A stretch of 10,865 nucleotides of DNA from Pseudomonadota bacterium (GCA_023435325.1 JAEYRT010000031.1:1-10865), one strand, 5' to 3'; counted from the first letter of the stretch, positions 1 to 6,340 are shown. Numbers and translations are program-made. Notes: generated by a model from the letters alone, not told the origin.

Positions 1-193
1 GAAAGTGCTGGTGCAAGGCCTTTTCTGCTGCAGGGTCGGGAGGCGGAAATGGACGGGGGGCGTTCTGCGTGGCAGGGGCCGGGTTCTGTGGAGCCGCTTT
101 TTCCTGGGCCGTGGCTGTGCCGAAAACGATCAGGCAACTTGCCAATCCAAGCGCCCGGTGCCTGAGGGATGCAAGCGAAAAAAGTGAAAACAT
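1..193 (-). CDS. N-terminus of an unidentified secreted protein (cut by window edge)
   Basis: An open frame on the minus strand runs from an ATG at 191-193 to the left edge without a stop, giving about 64 residues. The protein begins MFSLFSLASLRHRALG and continues with a hydrophobic stretch (LASCLIVFGTATA) that ends in a likely signal peptidase I site, TATA-QE, near residues 29-30. The mature part starts with a Pro/Ala-rich linker (APQNPAPATQNAPRPFPPP), so the product is probably exported to the periplasm or outer membrane with a flexible N-terminus. The start is supported by an AGGAA Shine-Dalgarno sequence a few bases upstream. Only the leader and linker are in view, so I do not recognise the family and propose no function. 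It lies downstream of argG on the same strand but is separated from it by a strong terminator, so it probably has its own promoter. Confidence 0.65.
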   Translation of the reverse strand, partial: MFSLFSLASLRHRALGLASCLIVFGTATAQEKAAPQNPAPATQNAPRPFPPPDPAAEKALHQHF

Positions 194-288
194 ATGCGTT
201 CCTGAGAATGAGTGGGAACAGTTTTCACGCGAACAAGAGCGGCAGCTCGTCATCCAAAGGCCTGGTTTGCTGTCGTGTGTGGGCGGTG

Positions 289-311
289 ACGTGTCAGCGA
301 ACGTGACATGT
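289..311. promoter_or_regulatory. Imperfect dyad, possible operator
   Basis: Half-sites ACGTGTCA (289-296) and TGACATGT (304-311) are inverted copies matching at 7 of 8 positions, with a 7-base spacer. The dyad lies about 100 bases upstream of the secreted-protein start at 193 and beside the argG terminator. Shape and position suit a dimeric regulator, but no regulator is identified and chance is possible. Confidence 0.2.
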
Positions 312-312
312 G

Positions 313-342
313 AAAAAAGCCGCTGTTGATAGCGGCTTTTTT
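313..342 (-). terminator. Rho-independent terminator of argG
   Basis: A perfect 6-bp GC-rich stem, GCCGCT (319-324) and AGCGGC (331-336), has a 6-base loop and is flanked by six A's on one side and six T's on the other. It therefore has a U-tract in both directions. It lies 26 bases past the argG stop codon, so its main role is to end the argG transcript. It also insulates the secreted-protein gene beyond it. Confidence 0.9.
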
Positions 343-367
343 CGTTCATCTGGTAAGCAAATGGGGC

Positions 368-1699
368 TTACTTGTTACCCAGCTGGGGCAGTGCGTTGGC
401 GTTGCTGACGCTCAGCAGCCCAGCCTTGGAGTAAATGGCCAGCTTGTCGCGGGTGTCGATCAGGTCCAGGTTGCGCATGGTCAGCTGGCCGATGCGGTCG
501 GTGGGGCTGAATGGGGCATCTTCCACCTTTTCCATCGACAGACGCTCGGGTGCGTAGGTCAGATTGGGCGATTCGGTGTTCAGGATGGAGTAGTCGTTGC
601 CGCGGCGCAGCTCCAACGTCACAGTGCCGGTCACTGCACGTGCCACCCAGCGCTGCGAAGATTCGCGCAGCATGATGGCCTGGGGGTCGAACCAGCGGCC
701 TTGATACAGCAGACGGCCGAGTTTCAAGCCATTGATGCGGTATTGCTCGATGGTGTCTTCGTTGTGGATGCCGGTGACCAGACGCTCGTAAGCGATGTGC
801 AGCAGCGCCATGCCGGGCGCTTCGTAGATACCGCGGCTCTTGGCCTCGATGATGCGGTTCTCGATCTGGTCGCTCATGCCCAGACCGTGGCGGCCACCAA
901 TGCGGTTGGCTTCCAGGAACAACTCCACGGGGTCGGTGAATTCCTTGCCGTTCAGGGCCACAGGGCGGCCTTCATCGAAGGTCACCGACACTTCTTCGGC
1001 CTTGACTTCGACTTCGGGCTTCCAGAACGCCACGCCCATGATGGGATTCACGATGCGGATGCCGCTGTTCAGCTCTTCCAGATCCTTGGCTTCGTGGGTG
1101 GCGCCCAGCATGTTGGAGTCGGTGGAGTAGGCTTTTTCCACGGACATCTTGTAGCCAAAGCCTTCCTTGATCAGGAACTCGGACATTTCCTTGCGGCCGC
1201 CCAGTTCGTTGATGAAGGCATTGTCCAGCCAAGGCTTGTAGATCTTCAGCGCGGGGTTTGTGAGCAGGCCATAGCGGTAGAAACGCTCGATGTCATTGCC
1301 CTTGAAGGTCGAGCCATCGCCCCAGATGTGGACGTCGTCTTCCTTCATGGCTGCCACCAGCATGGTGCCGGTCACGGCGCGACCAAGGGGAGTGGTGTTG
1401 AAGTAGGTGATGCCGCCGGTGGAGATGTGGAAGGCGCCAGACTGGATGGCTGCAATACCTTCGTTGGCCAGCTGAGGGCGGCAATCGATCAGACGCGCCT
1501 TTTCTGCGCCGTATTCCATGGCCTTGCGGGGAATGGCATCGTAGTCTTCCTCGTCAGGCTGGCCCAGGTTGGCGGTGTAGGCATAGGGGAGCGCACCCTT
1601 GTTCTTCATCCAGCGCAAAGCGGCGGAAGTGTCCAGGCCGCCGGAGAAAGCGATGCCGACCTTTTGGCCGACGGGTACGGATTGCAGAATGGTTTCCAT
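368..1699 (-). CDS. argG: Argininosuccinate synthase, long (E. coli-like) form
   Basis: This cytosolic enzyme joins citrulline and aspartate, with ATP cleaved to AMP and PPi, to make argininosuccinate in the arginine pathway. The 443-residue protein is close to E. coli ArgG (about 447) over its whole length, rather than to the shorter form of about 400 residues found in many bacteria. The ATP-pyrophosphatase P-loop SGGLDTS is at residues 19-25. Other conserved stretches are HIWGDGSTFKGNDIERF (124-140), STDSNMLGA (192-200) and GRHGLGMSDQIEN (270-282). The ATG start has an AGAGAA ribosome site about 7 bases upstream and gives the N-terminus expected for the family. The gene follows ppnP on the same strand after a 107-base gap holding a stem-loop and a dispersed repeat, so it may or may not be co-transcribed with ppnP. 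It ends at a strong terminator. No defect is visible. Confidence 0.97.
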   Translation of the reverse strand: METILQSVPVGQKVGIAFSGGLDTSAALRWMKNKGALPYAYTANLGQPDEEDYDAIPRKAMEYGAEKARLIDCRPQLANEGIAAIQSGAFHISTGGITYFNTTPLGRAVTGTMLVAAMKEDDVHIWGDGSTFKGNDIERFYRYGLLTNPALKIYKPWLDNAFINELGGRKEMSEFLIKEGFGYKMSVEKAYSTDSNMLGATHEAKDLEELNSGIRIVNPIMGVAFWKPEVEVKAEEVSVTFDEGRPVALNGKEFTDPVELFLEANRIGGRHGLGMSDQIENRIIEAKSRGIYEAPGMALLHIAYERLVTGIHNEDTIEQYRINGLKLGRLLYQGRWFDPQAIMLRESSQRWVARAVTGTVTLELRRGNDYSILNTESPNLTYAPERLSMEKVEDAPFSPTDRIGQLTMRNLDLIDTRDKLAIYSKAGLLSVSNANALPQLGNK

Positions 1700-1720
1700 C
1701 AGAAGTTCTCTTTAAATTGA

Positions 1721-1758
1721 TAGCTGCGAACGCTTGCTACATAAGCGCTAGAGGCTTT
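1721..1758. repeat. Dispersed intergenic repeat, short copy
   Basis: The segment begins TAGCTGCGAACGCTTG and ends ATAAGCGCTAGAGGCTTT. Its two ends form an imperfect inverted repeat (AGCTGCGAACGCTT against AAGCGCTAGAGGCT, 10 of 14 positions pairing). The 3' part, ATAAGCGCTAGA (1741-1752), is identical to 7971-7982 after purF, and the 5' part AGCTGCnAnCGC also matches 7911-7922. It sits immediately upstream of argG, probably inside its promoter or leader. I recall elements of this kind as frequent between genes in Comamonadaceae, which is memory and not a search result. Confidence 0.6.
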
Positions 1759-1780
1759 AAACGCCATAACCGTGTTTTGC

Positions 1781-1799
1781 CCACTGTTTTTGACAGTGG
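1781..1799 (-). other. Stem-loop just after ppnP
   Basis: CCACTGT (1781-1787) and ACAGTGG (1793-1799) form a perfect 7-bp stem with a 5-base loop, 7 bases past the ppnP stop codon. On the ppnP strand no U-tract follows, so it is not a standard intrinsic terminator. It could stabilise the 3' end of the ppnP message or act with Rho. Confidence 0.45.
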
Positions 1800-1806
1800 C
1801 GGGCGC

Positions 1807-2124
1807 TCAGGCGTAGTGGCAGATGTAGTGGTAGGACTCGGTCACGCGAATGTCGAACTTGGAGTTCGCGGGAATGTGAAAACTCTCACCGGCTGTGGAA
1901 GTCTTCCATTCATCGCTGCCATCGAGCTTGTATTCGCAGGAGCCGCCCACGCATTCCATGATTTCAGCAGCCGCAGTGCCAAAGGTCAGCGTTGCGGGCA
2001 AGACCACGCCTACCGACTTCTTGGTGCCATCGGCCAGGGTGAAGCTGTGGCTCACGCACTTGCCATCAAAGTAAACATTGGCCTTGGTGGTCAAGGTCAC
2101 GCCGGAAAAATGCTCGGTAGTCAT
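1807..2124 (-). CDS. ppnP: Pyrimidine/purine nucleoside phosphorylase, PpnP type (DUF1255 cupin)
   Basis: The 105-residue protein matches the PpnP (YaiE, DUF1255) family of small cupin-fold proteins, known in E. coli to split several purine and pyrimidine nucleosides with phosphate into the base and ribose-1-phosphate. Family landmarks are visible: KKSVGVVLPA at 35-44, the EIMECVGG turn at 54-61, FHIPANSKFDI at 82-92 (typical cupin second motif) and the C-terminal YICHY at 100-104. It is about ten residues longer than the E. coli protein, mostly at the N-terminus. The start is the first ATG after an in-frame gap and gives the usual N-terminus (FSGV near residue 6), but no Shine-Dalgarno sequence is seen before it. 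The neighbours (argG downstream, an envelope protein upstream) give no clear functional link beyond nucleotide metabolism elsewhere in the window. Confidence 0.9.
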   Translation of the reverse strand: MTTEHFSGVTLTTKANVYFDGKCVSHSFTLADGTKKSVGVVLPATLTFGTAAAEIMECVGGSCEYKLDGSDEWKTSTAGESFHIPANSKFDIRVTESYHYICHYA

Positions 2125-2163
2125 GTGGAACGCACAGTTGCTGAGTTTGGATCGAAGCTAATC

Positions 2164-2169
2164 ATTTTA
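2164..2169 (-). promoter_or_regulatory. Possible -10 element of ppnP
   Basis: On the minus strand this reads TAAAAT, five of six matches to the sigma-70 -10 consensus, about 40 bases before the ppnP ATG in an AT-rich patch. No good -35 box is seen at the right distance, so the call is weak. Confidence 0.25.
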
Positions 2170-2209
2170 GGCTACCTCGGCCCTGCTTGGGGTTTCGCAA
2201 AACGCATGC

Positions 2210-2234
2210 AAAAGGCCCCTGCATGCAGGGGCCT
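2210..2234 (-). terminator. Rho-independent terminator of the glycine-zipper gene
   Basis: Bases 2213-2234 form a perfect 22-base palindrome (AGGCCCCTGCA and its complement), which folds as an 8-bp GC-rich stem, AGGCCCCT/AGGGGCCT, with loop GCATGC. On the minus strand it is followed directly by TTTT. It begins 8 bases past the stop codon of the gene at 2242-2964 and separates it from ppnP. Confidence 0.8.
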
Positions 2235-2241
2235 GTATTCT

Positions 2242-2964
2242 TCATCGCCAGTAGTAAGGGGTTGGCGGTGGAGGAGCGCGGTGCCAGCGAGGAGGTGGAG
2301 GGGGATAGCCTCCTGCCTCCACGTCCACGACGATAAGCGGATCGGGTGGTGAATAGGTGATGCCTTGTGTCACCATCGTTCCGGCCGGGGCCGATTGGTA
2401 TACCCCGCTGGGTCCCACAAAACGCGTACCGGACTGGGCCGAGCTGGAACTGTATCGGCCCTGTGGCTGCACATTGACTGGGATCCAGGAGCCTGGATCA
2501 TGGTCCAGACGGGTGGTGTAGCGCCGGCCTGCATATTCATAGGTCACGTCATAGCCGACGGCACGGTCTTCATAGATGGTTTCCGTGGTGCAGCGACGCA
2601 CGGTTTCATAACTGGGCTGACCATGGCTGCTTTCGATGGCATGACCAATCAGCCCGCCTGCAATCGCTCCGACGACGGTGCTGGGGCCGCGGTTGGAGCC
2701 GTAATAACGCCCGCGTGGTCCATAGTGACCGCCTCTGCCCATGGCATTGCCGGCCACGCCGCCAATCACCGCGCCCAGAATGGCGCCTGTGCCATTGGTG
2801 CGATTGCCTGCATACACCTGTTCGTTTTCACAAAACTGCTGCGGCACGCCCACTTGCTGCATGACTGGAATGGCAGACAGCACGCGCGCCTGCTCCTGGG
2901 CCAGCGCATTCCCGCAGGCCACAGCTGCCAGCGCTGTCAAAGTGAACCAATGCTTGATACCCAT
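2242..2964 (-). CDS. Periplasmic glycine-zipper 2TM-domain protein
   Basis: The 240-residue protein starts with a signal peptide (residues 1-22, cleavage likely at ALA-QE). Two glycine-zipper segments follow: GTGAILGAVIGGVAGNAMG at about 58-76 and GPSTVVGAIAGGLIGHAIE at about 93-111. They are linked by a Gly/Arg/Tyr-rich stretch. This pattern is that of the Rickettsia 17-kDa antigen/SlyB-like family, whose members are associated with the outer membrane or envelope. Cys45 and Cys125 flank the zipper region and could form a disulfide. A conserved-looking YDVTYEYAGRRYTTRL segment (138-153) follows, and the C-terminus is low-complexity and rich in Pro, Tyr and Arg. Cys17 lies in AVAC, a poor lipobox, so a lipoprotein is less likely. 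The start is set by AAGGAG 7 bases upstream. The exact role is unknown; an envelope-stability or stress role is only a family inference. Confidence 0.85.
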   Translation of the reverse strand: MGIKHWFTLTALAAVACGNALAQEQARVLSAIPVMQQVGVPQQFCENEQVYAGNRTNGTGAILGAVIGGVAGNAMGRGGHYGPRGRYYGSNRGPSTVVGAIAGGLIGHAIESSHGQPSYETVRRCTTETIYEDRAVGYDVTYEYAGRRYTTRLDHDPGSWIPVNVQPQGRYSSSSAQSGTRFVGPSGVYQSAPAGTMVTQGITYSPPDPLIVVDVEAGGYPPPPPRWHRAPPPPTPYYWR

Positions 2965-3114
2965 AAAAAAGCTCCTTGCCCTCCATGTGCGAGCGGATTG
3001 CGGTCTGCCACTCTAATGCCCTGACGTAAACCCTGGCTGCTCCCGATGTAAAGCTGCGCAAAGGCCGGTGAGCAAATGTGAACGCCAAGGCTGTCCGTCC
3101 ATACCCGGGCCGTT

Positions 3115-3483
3115 TTACGGAGCCAGATGGTGGGACCAACTGTCCGCATTGAAACCCACCGTCACATGACCGTTGGCCCATTCAACGACCGGGCGCTTGA
3201 TTGCGCTGGCATGTTCCTGCACGAGTCGGGATGCCGAATCGACATCAACGATACGGGCCTGCACGGCAGGGTCCAGCTTGCGCCAGGTGGTGCCCTGGCG
3301 GTTGACGATTTTTTCCCAGCCTACGGCATCCATCCAGTGGGACAGCCTGTCTGCGGGTACACCCTGCTTTTTGAAATCATGAAATTCGAAAGGCAGGCCC
3401 TGGGCGGTGAGCCAGGCGCGTGCTTTTTTCACAGTGTCACAGTTCGGGATGCCGTAAACACGAATAATGTTGGTGGTACTCAT
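3115..3483 (-). CDS. ArsC/Spx-like thioredoxin-fold protein (YffB type)
   Basis: The 122-residue protein belongs to the ArsC/Spx/YffB family. It starts MSTTNIIRVYGIPNCDTVKKA, with the single active-site-position cysteine Cys15 followed by DTVKKAR, as in YffB-type proteins rather than the CGTSR of true plasmid arsenate reductases. The family's NRQGTTWRKL (61-70) and IKRPVVE (95-101, with the conserved Arg97-Pro) are present. Such proteins are thought to act as glutathione-dependent reductases or redox-responsive factors, but the substrate is unknown and arsenate resistance should not be assumed. The start at 3483 fits the family's N-terminus; an earlier in-frame ATG at 3519 would add 12 unrelated residues and run into the folC start. 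No strong ribosome site is seen. The gene is transcribed divergently from folC. Confidence 0.85.
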   Translation of the reverse strand: MSTTNIIRVYGIPNCDTVKKARAWLTAQGLPFEFHDFKKQGVPADRLSHWMDAVGWEKIVNRQGTTWRKLDPAVQARIVDVDSASRLVQEHASAIKRPVVEWANGHVTVGFNADSWSHHLAP

Positions 3484-3514
3484 GGTGAATCTTATGGATG
3501 CATGCTGGGTGCGC

Positions 3515-3520
3515 GACAAT
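3515..3520 (+). promoter_or_regulatory. Possible -10 element of folC
   Basis: GACAAT lies 10 bases before the preferred folC ATG at 3531. With initiation about 7 bases downstream, the message would have almost no leader, which fits the absence of a Shine-Dalgarno sequence before that ATG. The -35 region is poor (TTATGG at 3492-3497). Weak evidence. Confidence 0.25.
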
Positions 3521-3530
3521 CATGCACTGT

Positions 3531-4856
3531 ATGCACAGCACTTTCTCCACATTATCCGAATGGCTTGCGCACTGCGAGCAGATTCACCCTCAAAACATTG
3601 CCATGGGTCTGGAGCGCGTGCGCGAAGTGGCGCAGCGCATGGATCTGAAGTTTGAGTGTCCGGTCATCACCGTAGCCGGCACCAATGGCAAGGGCTCCAC
3701 CTGCGCCATGCTCGAGGCCGTGGCTTTGCAGTCAGGGTACAGGCCAGGTGTCTATACCTCTCCGCACCTGGTGCATTTCGAAGAGCGCTGTCGCCTGCAT
3801 GGCGAAATTGCCAAGGCTGCTGATTTCCTGCCTCATTTCGAAGCCGTGGAAGCCGCACGCCTGCAAGGCCAAGAGGTTTTGCTGACATATTTTGAGTTCA
3901 CCACACTGGCCATCATGCGCATGCTGAGTGTGGCCAAGCTGGACGTGGTGATTCTGGAGGTGGGCTTGGGTGGCCGGCTGGATGCCACGAACGTGGTCGA
4001 TGCCGACTGCGCCATCATCACCAGCATTGATATTGACCATGCGGCCATTCTGGGGGATACGCGTGAAGCCATCGGCAAGGAAAAAGCCGGCATCATGCGT
4101 GCCGGGCGTCCGGCCATCGTCAGCGATCCTGTGCCGCCGCAAAGCGTGCTGGATTACGCGGCGGAAATCGGTGCTGACCTGCGTTTGTTTGGCCGTGACT
4201 TCAATTACGACGGCGACAAGCAGCAATGGGGCTGGGCAGGACGCGGCCGTCGCTACGCGGGCCTGTCGTATCCTGCGCTGCGCGGTGCCAATCAGTTGAT
4301 GAACGCCTCTGGTGTATTGGCAGCCTACGAAGCTTTGCGTGACCGCTTGCCAGTGACGGCGCAAGCGGTACGCACGGGACTGGCCATGGTGGAGTTGCCC
4401 GGACGTTTTCAGATCATTCCAGGCCAACCCACGCTGGTGCTGGATGTGGCACACAACCCCCATTCCGTGGCAGCCTTGACTGCCAATCTGGATGCCATGG
4501 GGTACTACCCGACCACGCACGCGGTCTTCGGGGCGATGGCGGACAAGGAGCTGGCGCCCATGCTGCTCAAGGTTGGCCCCCTGATTGATCGCTGGTACCT
4601 CACCGACCTACCCACGGAGCGCGCAGAAACAGCCGCCAATCTGCAGCAGAAAATGCACGCCTTGCAGATTGCCGCTGGGGGCGTGCGCCGCGAAGTAGCG
4701 ATCAGCACATTTGCCGACCCGCAGGCAGCTTTGGACGCAGCCGTACAGGCAGCTGACCCGGCTGATAGAATCGTGGTCTTTGGCTCGTTCTATACAGTAG
4801 GTGAGGTTTTGAAAGATGGGCCGCCTCGCCTGCACGCCAAACATTTGGGCGAATAA
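3531..4856 (+). CDS. folC: Bifunctional dihydrofolate synthase / folylpolyglutamate synthase
   Basis: FolC adds glutamate to dihydropteroate to form dihydrofolate, then adds further glutamates to reduced folates, using ATP; it acts in the cytosol. From the chosen start the protein has 441 residues, normal for the family. The Mur-ligase-type P-loop GTNGKGST is at 50-57, YTSPHL at 75-80, EVGLGGRLDATNVV at 143-156 and the C-terminal-domain DVAHNPH at 305-311. Three in-frame ATGs are possible: 3498, 3522 and 3531. The last gives the usual N-terminus (TLSEWLAHCE soon after Met). The ATG at 3498 has a GGTGA ribosome-site-like sequence 9 bases upstream but adds 11 atypical residues. The gene opens the folC-dedD-cvpA-purF cluster found in many gamma- and betaproteobacteria, and the next gene starts 23 bases after its stop. 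Confidence 0.95.
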   Translation: MHSTFSTLSEWLAHCEQIHPQNIAMGLERVREVAQRMDLKFECPVITVAGTNGKGSTCAMLEAVALQSGYRPGVYTSPHLVHFEERCRLHGEIAKAADFLPHFEAVEAARLQGQEVLLTYFEFTTLAIMRMLSVAKLDVVILEVGLGGRLDATNVVDADCAIITSIDIDHAAILGDTREAIGKEKAGIMRAGRPAIVSDPVPPQSVLDYAAEIGADLRLFGRDFNYDGDKQQWGWAGRGRRYAGLSYPALRGANQLMNASGVLAAYEALRDRLPVTAQAVRTGLAMVELPGRFQIIPGQPTLVLDVAHNPHSVAALTANLDAMGYYPTTHAVFGAMADKELAPMLLKVGPLIDRWYLTDLPTERAETAANLQQKMHALQIAAGGVRREVAISTFADPQAALDAAVQAADPADRIVVFGSFYTVGEVLKDGPPRLHAKHLGE

Positions 4857-4879
4857 GGTCCGCAACGCGACGCATCTTC

Positions 4880-5746
4880 ATGGCACTTTTCAAATTCCGT
4901 TGGCCTGGTCAAAAAGAAGAGCGCGACCCGGCGCCTATGCGGCGCTCTCGCGCAGCCCAAGCAGAAAGCGTGGATGACATGCGTCGCCGCGCCCGTCACC
5001 GCCTCATTGGTGCCGCCGTCCTGGTGGCGTTGGGCGTGATCGGTTTTCCCATTCTCTTTGATACCCAGCCGCGTCCCATTCCGGTAGACGTGCCGATCGA
5101 AATCCCGGACCGCAATCAGGTGGCTCCCTTGATGGTGCCTGGATCGCAAGCGCAGACCGATGCGCCTGTGGCCCGTGAGCAAGTGGCGGCTGCCTCGCCC
5201 ATGACTGACGGGACCTTGAACGATGGGGAGGAGCTGGTCATCAACGAGCCAGCACCACTGGCGGTGCCCAAGCCGCCGGAGCCACCGCGTCTGGCTCCCG
5301 AGCCGATCGCCGCGCCGGAGCCCGCTCCGAAGCCTGAGCCGAAGCCGGAACCTAAACCGGAGACCAAGCCAGAACCAAAACCTGAGCCCAAGCCGGAACC
5401 GCCCAAAAAACCAACGATCAGCGAGGCTGAACGTGCGCGGGCATTGCTGGAAGGACGTGCTCCCACGCCGGCGCCAGCTGCGGCGGCTGCGCCTGCCAAG
5501 GCCGAGGCCAGCAAGCAGGGGCGCTTCATTGTGCAGGTGGGGGCATTCGCCGATGTCGCCAAGGCCAATGAAGTGCGCAGCAGGCTGGAGCGCTCAGGTT
5601 TGAAGACTTATACCCAGACGGTGGACACCAAGGATGGTAAGCGCACCCGTGTGCGTGTCGGGCCCTTTGCACAGCGCGACGAAGCCGACAAGGCTGCGGC
5701 CCGCATCAAAGGGCTGGGGTTGGCTGCGGCAGTGCTGACTTTGTAA
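4880..5746 (+). CDS. dedD: SPOR-domain membrane protein (DedD position)
   Basis: The 288-residue protein has a basic cytoplasmic N-terminus (residues 1-41), one membrane segment (about 42-60, LIGAAVLVALGVIGFPILF), a long Pro/Glu/Lys-rich periplasmic linker and a C-terminal SPOR domain (about 213-288, starting GRFIVQVGAFAD and containing RVRVGPFAQRDEA). SPOR domains bind peptidoglycan lacking stem peptides at the division septum, so the protein is expected at the septum as a cell-division accessory of the DedD/FtsN kind. Its place between folC and cvpA matches E. coli dedD, which is the main reason for the symbol; sequence similarity outside the SPOR domain cannot be judged. The linker contains six KPEP-type units. 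The ribosome site is weak (AAGG about 20 bases upstream), so translation may be coupled to folC. Confidence 0.9.
   Translation: MALFKFRWPGQKEERDPAPMRRSRAAQAESVDDMRRRARHRLIGAAVLVALGVIGFPILFDTQPRPIPVDVPIEIPDRNQVAPLMVPGSQAQTDAPVAREQVAAASPMTDGTLNDGEELVINEPAPLAVPKPPEPPRLAPEPIAAPEPAPKPEPKPEPKPETKPEPKPEPKPEPPKKPTISEAERARALLEGRAPTPAPAAAAAPAKAEASKQGRFIVQVGAFADVAKANEVRSRLERSGLKTYTQTVDTKDGKRTRVRVGPFAQRDEADKAAARIKGLGLAAAVLTL
5330..5401 (+). repeat. Tandem KPEP repeat in the SPOR-protein linker
   Basis: Six 12-base units encode residues 151-174 as KPEP, with one unit reading KPET. Codons differ between units (for example AAG or AAA for Lys, CCG, CCA, CCT or CCC for Pro), so the repeat is kept at protein level and is not a fresh DNA duplication. 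It probably forms an extended spacer through the periplasm. Confidence 0.85.
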
Positions 5747-5782
5747 TCAATCAGGCTGATATTCCAAGGATTTACAAAGCGC

Positions 5783-6274
5783 ATGGCAGTTTTGGATGGT
5801 GTGTTGCTGGGCATCGTGGTGGTGTCCCTGCTGTTGGGGGCCTGGCGCGGCCTGGTGTATGAGCTGTTTTCGCTGGTTGGCTGGGTGGCCGGTTTTTTTG
5901 TTGCCCGATTGCTGGCTGCAGATGTGGCGGCATGGCTGCCGCTGGAGAGCTTTGATGCCACGGTGCAGTACGGCATTGGCTTTGTCGTGACATTTGTGTT
6001 GGCCGTGTTTGCGTGGGGTTTGCTCAGTGCCCTGGCCAAGAAACTGATCGACGTGGTGGGGCTGCGTCCGGTGGACCGGGCGCTGGGCGCTGTATTTGGC
6101 GTGCTGCGTGCGGCTGTCTTGATTTTGGTGCTGGTGGTGATCGTAGTTTCCACACCCCTGCAAGAGCAGGAATGGTGGACACAATCGCTGGCAGCACCGT
6201 GGTTGGCGGATGCGGTGGCAAGCATATTGCCCGCGCTGTCCATGGATTGGGGAAGGTTGCTGCCTTCCGCGTGA
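5783..6274 (+). CDS. cvpA: CvpA family membrane protein
   Basis: The 163-residue inner-membrane protein has about four hydrophobic segments (roughly residues 4-20, 27-46, 64-84 and 101-123) and the family-typical start AVLDGVLLGIVVVSLLLGAWRG. CvpA was named for its need in colicin V production in E. coli. Its biochemical role is unsettled, though links to envelope homeostasis and bile or stress resistance have been reported for the family. The polar C-terminus (LQEQEWWTQSLA) is also typical. AAGGA lies 12 bases before the ATG. The gene lies 36 bases after the SPOR gene and 85 bases before purF, the usual order in proteobacteria. Confidence 0.93.
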   Translation: MAVLDGVLLGIVVVSLLLGAWRGLVYELFSLVGWVAGFFVARLLAADVAAWLPLESFDATVQYGIGFVVTFVLAVFAWGLLSALAKKLIDVVGLRPVDRALGAVFGVLRAAVLILVLVVIVVSTPLQEQEWWTQSLAAPWLADAVASILPALSMDWGRLLPSA

Positions 6275-6303
6275 GTGAAAGAGTAAGGGCTGAACCCCAT
6301 GGG

Positions 6304-6340
6304 TGCGGCCTGCAAGCAAAGACCGCAGGAGCAATCCTGC
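6304..6340 (+). promoter_or_regulatory. Competing small hairpins in the purF leader
   Basis: Just before purF, GCAGGA (6325-6330) and TCCTGC (6335-6340) form a perfect 6-bp stem with a GCAA (GNRA) tetraloop. The same central bases can pair instead with upstream segments: TGCGG (6304-6308) with CCGCA (6323-6327), or CCTGC (6309-6313) with GCAGG (6325-6329). The alternatives exclude each other. The structure ends 19 bases before the purF ATG and so lies just outside the ribosome site. A regulatory role is only a possibility. Confidence 0.3.

Noticed and set aside
326..1720. 464-residue open frame on the plus strand opposite argG
   Set aside because: It mirrors argG, which is unmistakable on the other strand. 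Long antisense frames are expected from the codon bias of GC-rich genes, and this one shows no recognisable motif.
1781..1799. Intrinsic terminator for ppnP
   Set aside because: The stem is good, but no T-run follows on the ppnP strand, so it was kept only as a stem-loop.
2914..2964. Lipoprotein signal in the glycine-zipper protein
   Set aside because: The AVAC sequence lacks the Leu or similar residue expected at -3, and a good signal peptidase I site (ALA-QE) follows.
3115..3483. Arsenate resistance gene arsC
   Set aside because: The active site is CDTVKK and not the CGTSR of ArsC arsenate reductases, and there is no arsR, arsB or acr3 nearby.
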